NCBI GenBank assembly: GCA_902363125.1
Contig: CABIZD010000015.1
Coordinates: 1 to 48,933 of the forward strand
Origin: Coriobacteriaceae bacterium
Lineage (GTDB): Bacteria > Actinomycetota > Coriobacteriia > Coriobacteriales > Coriobacteriaceae
Reading direction: 5' to 3'
Length of the DNA stretch: 48,933 bases
The stretch's first letter is position 1. Each line of letters begins with the position of its first letter. Positions 42,872 to 48,933 of the stretch are shown here, piece after piece. Under the pieces are notes generated by a model, which searched no databases, was not told the DNA's origin, and saw only the letters and a list, made by a program, of their open reading frames with translations. The position numbers and the translations under genes were made by a program.

Positions 42872-44149
42872 TTAGGCGCTGTACTTGTTTGCCTCGCCGA
42901 AGGTGCCGCCCTCGACAATCCAGCCGTCCTTCATGATGACGTCCATGTTGTCGGTGTTGAGCACGTGGATGTCGGCGGCGACGTCACCGTTGACGACCAG
43001 CAGGTCGGCGCACTTGCCGGCCTCGATGGACCCGGTCTCGTCCTCGATGTGGCACATCTTGGCACCGTTGAGGGTGGCACAGGTGATGGTCTCGACCGGG
43101 GTGAAGCCGATCTTGTCGACGAACTCGTACATCTCCTCGATGGAGCAGGTGCCGTACGGGGTGACGAAGGAGAAGGAATCGGAGCCGATCGTCATGACGA
43201 CGCCGCGCTTCTTGGCCTCGCGCAGGCAGTCGTAGTTGCGCTGCAGCTCCTTCTCGACCAGGGTGCCCTCGTACTTGTCGTGCAGCTCGGGGACGTAGAC
43301 GGGCGGATAGGTGGCGTACCAGGTGGGCAGGAAGGCGATCGTCGGGGTGAAGAAGGTGCCCTGCTCGGCCATGAGGTCCATGGTGCGCTCATCGATATCG
43401 AAGCCGTGGATCAGCTGCTCGCAGCCAAAGCGGACGGAATCGTAGGCAGCGGCGTGGTTGTTGTAGCAGTGGCTCCACACGGGGATGCCGACCATCTTGG
43501 CCTCTTCGACCACAGCCTGAATCTCCTCGGAGCAGTAGTGCTGGTCGCGGCCGGAGTCCCAGCGCCAGATGCCGCCACCGGTAGCCCAGATCTTGATGGC
43601 ATCGGGGTTCTCGCGCAGGCGACGACGGACGGCCTTGCGCAGATCCCAAGGACCGTCGACCTGATCGCCCCAGGGGTGCGATTCCTTGTTGAGCTCCTGG
43701 CTGCAGTGGTGGGAGTCGCCGTGGCCGGCAACGCGGCAGAAGCCAAGGCCGGTGGCCAGAACGCGCGGGCCCTTGAAGACGCCCTTGTCGATGCAGTCAC
43801 GGATCTGGATACCAAAGCGGCCGATCTCGCAGACGGTGGTGAGGCCGTGGGTGAGGCAGTCGTAGGCCTGCTTGACGGCGACGGCCTGCTTCTCGAGAAG
43901 CGGCTGCATGACCCAGTCGGTGTCATCGTCGGTCAAGTTGCCCGAGAAGTGCAGGTGGGTGTCGATCAGGCCGGGAAGGACGGTCTTGCCGGCGGCGTCG
44001 ATGACCTCAACGCCCTCGGGAAGGTCCTGCATGGCGCCGGCGTACTCGATCTTGCCGTTGTCGTCGACGAGAACGAGGGAGTTCTCGACCGGCTCGGCAC
44101 CGGTACCGTCGATGAGCTTGCCGCCAACGATTGCATACTTAGTGGACAT
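42872..44149 (-). CDS. Metal-dependent amidohydrolase (imidazolonepropionase/prolidase-like)
   Basis: A 425-residue cytoplasmic hydrolase of the amidohydrolase superfamily. Metal ligands: His65 and His67 in LIDTHLHF, the bridging-Lys position Lys186 in AIKIWATGGG, His227 in PVWSHCYNNH, His248 in LIHGFD and Asp324 in IGSDS. The N- and C-terminal beta-sandwich parts are present (VGGKLIDGTG; LVVNGDVAADI). Substrates in this group include dipeptides and cyclic amides. It lies downstream of an APC permease with a 131-bp gap, so the permease probably imports its substrate. GGAGGAA precedes the ATG. Confidence 0.88.
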   Translation of the reverse strand: MSTKYAIVGGKLIDGTGAEPVENSLVLVDDNGKIEYAGAMQDLPEGVEVIDAAGKTVLPGLIDTHLHFSGNLTDDDTDWVMQPLLEKQAVAVKQAYDCLTHGLTTVCEIGRFGIQIRDCIDKGVFKGPRVLATGLGFCRVAGHGDSHHCSQELNKESHPWGDQVDGPWDLRKAVRRRLRENPDAIKIWATGGGIWRWDSGRDQHYCSEEIQAVVEEAKMVGIPVWSHCYNNHAAAYDSVRFGCEQLIHGFDIDERTMDLMAEQGTFFTPTIAFLPTWYATYPPVYVPELHDKYEGTLVEKELQRNYDCLREAKKRGVVMTIGSDSFSFVTPYGTCSIEEMYEFVDKIGFTPVETITCATLNGAKMCHIEDETGSIEAGKCADLLVVNGDVAADIHVLNTDNMDVIMKDGWIVEGGTFGEANKYSA

Positions 44150-44280
44150 GGTTCCTCCTTATGGATCCATATAGTGGGCGAGGCCGTGTTGGGTTAAGGC
44201 CTCACAAAGCTACCCAAGTGGCGCCGGGTTCGGCGCGCGGAAGAGAGGGTCCCGCGCACCTGATCCGCCCCGGCTCGGCG

Positions 44281-45732
44281 TTACTTTTTGCGGGAATTGG
44301 TGAAAGCCATGAGGGCCAGGCCAATAGCCAACCAGCCGATCACGATGCTCCACTCCACCATGTTGAGGGAGGCGGGAGAGAACGGAATCACAAGCAGGCC
44401 GATGATGATGGCGCAGGCAGCGATAGCGAGGGAGATGCCAAACTTGCCACCGGGCACCTCGTAGGGACGAGGCAGGTCGGGCTCGGTGAAGCGCATGCGC
44501 AGGCAGGCGAGGGCGACCATGCCGCAGGAGAAGATGAAGGCGAGAGCCGACACGTTGGTCAGAGGGATAAGCATGTTCTTGCCCAGGAACGGACCGACGA
44601 CGGTGATGACGCCCAGAACGACGCAGGCGAGCTTGGGAGCGCCGGACTTGGGGTCGACCTCGGCGAACTTCTCGGGCAGCTGGCCCTTGCGGCCCATGGC
44701 GAGCATGATGCGGCTCGTTGCGCCGTAGAAGGAGTTCATCGGGCCCATGGGTCCAAGCGTGGCGATGACGAGCATGGCCAGGTACAGGAGCATGTTGATG
44801 CCCTTGAGACAGGCGAGCGCGGGAACCGGGCTCTTAACGAACTCATGCCAGTCGAGGATGGTGCCGAACGAGTAGATGCAGACCATGTAGAAGCCGCCGG
44901 CGGCCAGCAGGGCCAGGGAGATGATCTTGCCGAACTTGTTCCAGTTGAGGCCCTCGGCTGCTTCCTCAGCCTGCTGAGGAATGGTGTCGAAGCCGGCGTA
45001 GAAGAACGGGGTCAGAACCAGGACCGACACGATGCCGGCAAACAGGCTGGTGCTCTCGGTAGCGGCCTTGCCGCCGCCAGCGCCGGTGACCTGGGAGAAC
45101 ACGGGCATGGCGTTGTCCGGCGAGCCGGTGAACAGCGAGACGCCCATGGCGAGCAGCATGCCGCAGAGCAGGGCCTTGGTCAGGAAGGCCTGGAGCTTGG
45201 CGGCCGAGCTGGCGCCGCGGAAGTTGAGGAAGATGACGTAGACTGCAAAGCCGAGCGCGATCAGCGTCGGGAACAGGTAGACGTCGGCCCCCAGGATGGT
45301 GTAGAGCTTGACGGCGCGCAGCCACTCAAGACCGGGTAGGCTGCCGAACATCTCGGACACGAGGGTCGAAATGGCGATGGCCTCCCACGGGCACAGGATG
45401 CCGTTGCCCAGGGCCAAAAGCCATCCGGTGATGTAGCTCAGTGTACGGCCAAAGCTACGATCGACATACTCGACGATGCCGCCCGAGATGGGGATAGCAG
45501 CCGTGAGCTCACCGAAAACAGCTCCGACGGGCACGAGGAAGATTGCACCCAAGAGGAATGCGATCATAGCGGGAACGGGACCGCCGCCCACGACCATCCA
45601 GTCGCCGACCTGCAGAACCCAACCGGTACCGATAATGGCACCAAAGCCGATGGTGAAGAAGTTCCAGAGCGAGAGCGTTTTCTTCATGCCGCCGTTATCC
45701 TCGACTGCAACTTCTGCGTTCTTGTCCGCCAT
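44281..45732 (-). CDS. APC-family amino acid permease
   Basis: A 483-residue transporter with about 12 hydrophobic segments. The first helix motif NFFTIGFGAIIGTGW is the APC substrate/sodium-site glycine motif. Further motifs are PISGGIVEYVDRSFG, FFYAGFDTIPQQAEE and the basic-residue loop ATSRIMLAMGRKGQLPEKF. It is likely an amino acid or amine symporter/exchanger. AAGGAGG precedes the ATG. It is paired with the amidohydrolase downstream; the leader has two hairpins (45753-45769; 45776-45796). Confidence 0.9.
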   Translation of the reverse strand: MADKNAEVAVEDNGGMKKTLSLWNFFTIGFGAIIGTGWVLQVGDWMVVGGGPVPAMIAFLLGAIFLVPVGAVFGELTAAIPISGGIVEYVDRSFGRTLSYITGWLLALGNGILCPWEAIAISTLVSEMFGSLPGLEWLRAVKLYTILGADVYLFPTLIALGFAVYVIFLNFRGASSAAKLQAFLTKALLCGMLLAMGVSLFTGSPDNAMPVFSQVTGAGGGKAATESTSLFAGIVSVLVLTPFFYAGFDTIPQQAEEAAEGLNWNKFGKIISLALLAAGGFYMVCIYSFGTILDWHEFVKSPVPALACLKGINMLLYLAMLVIATLGPMGPMNSFYGATSRIMLAMGRKGQLPEKFAEVDPKSGAPKLACVVLGVITVVGPFLGKNMLIPLTNVSALAFIFSCGMVALACLRMRFTEPDLPRPYEVPGGKFGISLAIAACAIIIGLLVIPFSPASLNMVEWSIVIGWLAIGLALMAFTNSRKK

Positions 45733-46086
45733 TGTTCCCCTCCTTTCCTTTTTGACGCCCTTGGCGTCACCCCTTGCGCGGTCCGTTTTGCCGCGCGCTT
45801 TTATTCCATGGCTTTAAGATACGGCCTTGGCGCAGCAGCGCCGCTCGCAGCTCGACCGAAGGCAGAACTGCAAAACGAGCGGCACCGTTTTTGGGACGAA
45901 CGGCGGGAGACGTCATTCGTCTTGGACGCTTTCATCTTGTCTGCTTTTGAAGACCTGTTGCCGTGACGCTTGGCGCGCGGCGCGGCAACGTTCATACCAT
46001 TTGTCAGGCTTTTGGCGCACATACCCATGTGTCGTGCATCTTTTTATGTAGGATAGACAAGTTACACATGAGGCAAGGTGATTCGA
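45733..46086. other. 354-bp divergent intergenic region
   Basis: The leader of the permease has two perfect hairpins, TGACGCC/GGCGTCA and GCGCGG/CCGCGC, which could affect its mRNA. AT-rich TTTTTATGTAGGATAG near 46041 is a plausible promoter for the peptidase. No gene was seen; short frames lack ribosome binding sites. Confidence 0.45.
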
Positions 46087-47088
46087 ATGGCATACGGATA
46101 CAATGACGGCGACCAACGGCCACAAAGCGTGCGCCTTGCCGGCCGCACCACGCCAACGCCCAGAAGCACCTCCGACAACGACAACCCGCAGCGCCCCCAA
46201 GAGCAGCCCGGGGCTTCTTCGCGGCAGCAAAGCCGTACCGTGCAGCAGTCAGACCGCGTGAGTACGAGCACACGCCAACGTCAGACCGACACATCGCAGC
46301 CACGCCGCTACGATCGCCGTAAGACCGACTACTACGTCAAGCGTTCCTTTTCGCGACCTCAACGCGATCGCGGCAATCCCCCCCCTCACCCCGCGTCGCA
46401 CACCACAAGCCACGCGCTTCCGGCCCGCCGCCTACGCCTTGCGCTTTGCTCCATCGCCGCCTGCCTCGTCTTTGTGTTTTTGGGATCCTGTATCTCCCAC
46501 GGATCAGCCGGTCTTGAGCCCACTGCCGAGGACAAGCTGCTTAAAGCTCCCGTCGCGCCCGGTTACTCCTTTGCGTTCTCGACCCCACGCTCGCAATGGC
46601 AGGCCGGCACCATGCCCCACATCTACCAAATTGACCCCGCATGGTCGGAGCTGCCCTATGCCGGTGGCACTATTCGCGAAAACGCTTGCGGTCCTACCTG
46701 CCTCACCATGGTCTATATCTTTAAGACCGGCCATACCGATAAGACGCCGGTCGATATATGCGCGCTGGCCGAAGCCGGCAACTACGCCCCCACTGGTGCC
46801 ACCGAGTGGTCGTTTATGACAGGCGGTGCGTGGCAGCTGGGGCTCAACGGAACACAGCTCTATAACGATCGCGAATCGATTACTCAAGCACTTCGCTCGG
46901 GTGCGCCCGTCATCGCCGCAGTGCGCCCCGGTACGTTTACCAACGTAGGCCACTACATCGTGCTCTACGGCATCGACGATGCCGACCAGATTGGCGTCTA
47001 CGACCCCAACTCGGCCAGCCGCAGCGCCCGTCGCTGGGGCGTCGTAGAGGTCCTCAACGAAGTCGAAGCCATGTGGGCCTACTACTAG
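46087..47088 (+). CDS. Membrane-anchored C39-like cysteine peptidase
   Basis: A 333-residue protein with a disordered, Arg/Gln/Ser/Thr-rich cytoplasmic N-terminus (1-114), one transmembrane helix (about 117-137, LALCSIAACLVFVFLGSC) and an extracellular papain-like domain of the C39-like type (PF13529 pattern). Catalytic residues are visible: Cys201 in RENACGPTCLTMVY, His289 in NVGHYIVLYG and Asp306 in VYDPNS. It may trim peptides, adhesins or peptidoglycan cross-links at the surface. AAGGTG precedes the ATG; a GTG three codons upstream overlaps that site. It is monocistronic on the plus strand. Confidence 0.85.
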   Translation: MAYGYNDGDQRPQSVRLAGRTTPTPRSTSDNDNPQRPQEQPGASSRQQSRTVQQSDRVSTSTRQRQTDTSQPRRYDRRKTDYYVKRSFSRPQRDRGNPPPHPASHTTSHALPARRLRLALCSIAACLVFVFLGSCISHGSAGLEPTAEDKLLKAPVAPGYSFAFSTPRSQWQAGTMPHIYQIDPAWSELPYAGGTIRENACGPTCLTMVYIFKTGHTDKTPVDICALAEAGNYAPTGATEWSFMTGGAWQLGLNGTQLYNDRESITQALRSGAPVIAAVRPGTFTNVGHYIVLYGIDDADQIGVYDPNSASRSARRWGVVEVLNEVEAMWAYY

Positions 47089-47169
47089 TCATTGGGGACA
47101 GACTTAAATGAGTGGTCATTGGGGACGCTCTTGTTTGACTAGTCATTTAAGAACGTCCCCAATGACTAG
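47089..47169. repeat. Family II GGGGAC palindromic repeat, copy 3 (composite)
   Basis: GTCATTGGGGACAGACTTAA is followed by a second unit, GTCATTGGGGACGCTCTTG, and a mirrored AAGAACGTCCCCAATGAC. The palindrome lies between the peptidase stop and the arcC terminator; it starts right after the stop codon. Confidence 0.8.
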
Positions 47170-47177
47170 GTGAATAG

Positions 47178-47211
47178 CAAAAGCCCCGCAGTCGGAGCGG
47201 ACTGCGGGGCT
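47178..47211 (-). terminator. Terminator of arcC
   Basis: A perfect 12-bp stem AGCCCCGCAGTC/GACTGCGGGGCT with a 6-nt loop, followed by TTTTGC on the minus strand. A second hairpin TGGGCGC/GCGCCCA lies between it and the stop codon. Confidence 0.93.
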
Positions 47212-47276
47212 CATGAAGAGAGGCTAGTTTGTGGGCGCTTTGCCTGGCGCCCACGAGAGAGGCAACAGAGTAGAGA

Positions 47277-48239
47277 CTACTCGTGGATGCGAGTACCGGA
47301 GAGGCCGGCCATGGTCTCGGCAGCCTTGTCCAGGGCGCCGATGATGCAGGTGCGGCCCTTGCGGGAACGAGCGAACTTGATGGCAGCGCGGACCTTGGGC
47401 TCCATGGAACCCTTGCCGAACTGGCCCTCGTCGGCCAGGCGCTCGGCCTCGTCGGCGGTGATGTCCTCGAGCTCCTCCTGGTTGGGCTTGCCAAAGTTGA
47501 TGGCGACATGCTCAACGGCGGTCAGCAGGAACAGAACGTCGGCGTCGCAGTCCTCGGCCAGCAGCTCGCCGCCCAGGTCCTTGTCGATGACGGCGGGAAC
47601 GCCCTTGTAGCAGCCCTTGTTCTCGTAGTCGCGGACGACGGGGATGCCGCCGCCACCGCAGGCGATGACGATGAACTCGTTGTCGAGCAGGTTGAGGATG
47701 GAGTCAGCCTCGACGATCTTCTTGGGATCGGGGGAAGCGACGACGCGACGCCAGCCGCGGCCGGAATCCTCGACGAAGACCTTGGAGGGATCCTCGGCCA
47801 TGAACTCCTTGGCCTGCTCCTCGGTGTAGAAGGGTCCGATCGGCTTGGTCGGGTTCTTGAACGCGGGATCATCCGGATCGCACTCGATCTGGGTGACGAC
47901 GGTGGCGGCGTGCCAACGCTTATAGCGCTTGTGCATCTCGCGGCCGATGCCCTGCTGCAGGTGATAACCAATGTAGCCCTGGGACATGGCGCCGCACTCG
48001 GGCAGCGGCATCTCGGGGGTACCGATGGCATCGTGGGCAGCGGCGAAGGCGTTCTGGATCATGCCGACCTGCGGGCCGTTGCCGTGGGTGATGATGATCT
48101 CATTGCCCTGCTCGATGAGACCGAGGAGAGCGTGGGCGGTGTTGCTCACGGCCTCGATCTGCTCGACGGGGTTGTTGCCGAGGGCGTTGCCGCCAAGGGC
48201 GACGACAATACGATCGGGCTTGCCAAGAGGCTTAGACAT
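47277..48239 (-). CDS. arcC: Carbamate kinase
   Basis: A 320-residue enzyme that makes ATP from ADP and carbamoyl phosphate, the last step of arginine/citrulline, agmatine or purine/allantoin fermentation. Motifs: IVVALGGNALG, EIIITHGNGPQVG, GGGGIPVV and VIDKDLGGELLAEDCDAD. Length fits. AAAGGA precedes the ATG at 48239; an in-frame codon at 48275 lacks support. No arcA, arcB or transcarbamoylase is beside it, so the carbamoyl phosphate source lies elsewhere; the amidohydrolase/APC pair nearby is a possible nitrogen-compound route. It ends at a strong terminator. Confidence 0.95.
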   Translation of the reverse strand: MSKPLGKPDRIVVALGGNALGNNPVEQIEAVSNTAHALLGLIEQGNEIIITHGNGPQVGMIQNAFAAAHDAIGTPEMPLPECGAMSQGYIGYHLQQGIGREMHKRYKRWHAATVVTQIECDPDDPAFKNPTKPIGPFYTEEQAKEFMAEDPSKVFVEDSGRGWRRVVASPDPKKIVEADSILNLLDNEFIVIACGGGGIPVVRDYENKGCYKGVPAVIDKDLGGELLAEDCDADVLFLLTAVEHVAINFGKPNQEELEDITADEAERLADEGQFGKGSMEPKVRAAIKFARSRKGRTCIIGALDKAAETMAGLSGTRIHE

Positions 48240-48824
48240 TGCTGGAATCCTTTCTGTAAAAGGCCTACAACCCATTAATAACCCGCGTCCGTGCGATACG
48301 CGAGTTTATTAAGGTTTATATTCTCTTTATCGCTCATTTTATTCATTTTGAAAATAGCGGAACGGTGAACGGTCGTTTTTGTCCGCTCAGCGTACAGAAC
48401 TCCAGCTCAGACATATCTACGTAATTTACGTGCGACTTTATTTAAATGAAGCGAGGATTATGTCGGATTATGCAAACTACATCTCTGCTAAACACAAAAC
48501 AGACAGCGCAATATCTTACTCGCACTATACGAGATTCTATGCACATATAAGTCGAGTATGCACCCCTGCAAAAACAAGGGGCTTTTCATCCAGCATAAGG
48601 AATAAAGAAGAGCTCCGAAAAGGCGGCAACAGCCAAGTCCCCCATCCATCCCCAAAGTGGCGCGAGGTTTCGCGGCAAAGCCGCGAAACAGCGAATGGGA
48701 CGGAATACCCGCCAACTACGTCCTTCATCCGCCCACACAATCCGAGGACGTAGTCGTAGCAGGATCTGAGGGCTGACCTTCGCGGACACTCCGCAGGACG
48801 AAAGAACCCCCGCCGCACGTAGTG
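48240..48824. other. 585-bp intergenic region between arcC and the IS element
   Basis: It is AT-rich at 48290-48600. Notable pieces are a tandem GAACGGTGAACGGT (48360-48373), the perfect odd palindrome ACGTAATTTACGT (48419-48431), a plus-strand terminator-like hairpin CCCCT/AGGGG with CTTTT (48563-48586), a GTTTCGCGGC/GCCGCGAAAC hairpin near 48667-48689, and ACTACGTCCT/AGGACGTAGT (48715-48754). No convincing gene was found; frames have poor binding sites and composition. The hairpin at 48563 could end a small untranslated RNA starting in this region. Confidence 0.45.
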
Positions 48825-48933
48825 TGAACTGCCTCCCATTTCTTGGACACAAGAAATGGGAGGCCTTTTTATGGCTGGAAACGCTTTGTACGACGTCGGA
48901 ATGAGACTGCGAGCGGCAGAGCTGCACGACGAG
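48825..48933 (+). mobile_element. IS3-family element, left end
   Basis: TGAACTGCCTCCCATTTC and TTGGACA look like an IS150-group terminal repeat (TG...TGGAC). The end itself forms a perfect 14-bp hairpin (48832-48845 with 48850-48863, loop GACA) followed by TTTTT, then a transposase start. The element continues beyond the window, and its target repeat cannot be seen. Confidence 0.65.
48871..48933 (+). CDS. IS3-type transposase OrfA-like, N-terminal fragment
   Basis: The first 21 codons (MAGNALYDVGMRLRAAE...) run off the window edge. GGGAGG precedes the ATG with a seven-base gap, inside the terminator hairpin arm. The start of the sequence resembles helix-turn-helix OrfA proteins. Too short for a firm call. 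Confidence 0.5.
   Translation, partial: MAGNALYDVGMRLRAAELHDE

Noticed and set aside
48379..48753. Plus-strand frame of 124 residues before the IS element
   Set aside because: It has no ribosome binding site, spans a terminator-like hairpin and inverted repeats, and its amino acid composition is unlike the neighbours.

Overview
The window looks like the chromosome of a gut Actinobacterium of the class Coriobacteriia, most likely Collinsella or a close relative. This rests on the high-GC coding bias, mannose-family PTS genes beside several GntR regulators, a carbamate kinase, paired LytS/LytTR systems, and many small intergenic hairpin repeats. No rRNA is present, so the genus is an inference. 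IS3-type sequence lies at both edges: the last codons of a transposase at 1-40 and the left end of another element at 48825-48933. Nearly all genes are on the minus strand.

Region 1-7000: 5-formyl-THF cyclo-ligase, metA (with the Glu111 linked to acetyl-CoA use), an L-2-hydroxyacid dehydrogenase, then a minus-strand run recQ / GntR / SIS-domain deglycase with two matching operator copies between the last two. Region 7000-17700 is a sugar-amine (Amadori product) island. It holds a second GntR regulator, a YitT-type membrane protein, a HAD phosphatase, a PTS of the mannose family (IIAB-IIC-IID) followed by a second SIS deglycase, an EamA exporter/permease, and a third SIS deglycase divergent from a third GntR regulator. 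The three SIS proteins share the E...H catalytic spacing of the FrlB/FraB fructosamine-6-phosphate deglycases. The intergenic DNA suggests one operator type per regulator, and GntR2 sites occur before its own gene, the PTS operon and the EamA gene.

Region 17700-34700 is mostly housekeeping: GNAT acetyltransferase, threonine aldolase, PAP2 phosphatase, mfd, nth, an ABC exporter, rmuC, a frameshifted nucleotidyltransferase with an HTH partner (toxin-antitoxin-like), small membrane proteins, rubrerythrin, a MutY-like glycosylase without an Fe-S cluster, an Rrf2 regulator, tRNA-Asp(GTC) and a YfcE phosphoesterase. Region 34700-42800 has two parallel LytS-type kinase / LytTR regulator pairs, one translationally coupled to a glycosyltransferase, with an MFS (UMF1-like) transporter and a Zn-dependent phospholipase C-like protein between them. 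Region 42800-48900 has an amidohydrolase with an APC permease, an anchored C39-like peptidase, carbamate kinase, and the incoming IS3 element.

The most unusual material is non-coding. (1) Two 3'-end modules, 30136-30298 and 31034-31212, carry 30- and 36-bp perfect hairpins whose outer stem and loop are conserved while the inner stem differs completely yet stays fully paired; each is followed by a conserved 49-nt spacer and a terminator. A third giant hairpin (38-bp arms) sits at 33845-33987. (2) A roughly 110-nt structured RNA candidate occurs twice (7128-7232, 15650-15748) with compensatory stem changes, each time next to a palindromic GGGGAC repeat and a 44-bp identical hairpin block. (3) A 119-nt inverted-repeat unit lies at 9406-9524. 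Homology statements here are by reading only; no search was run.
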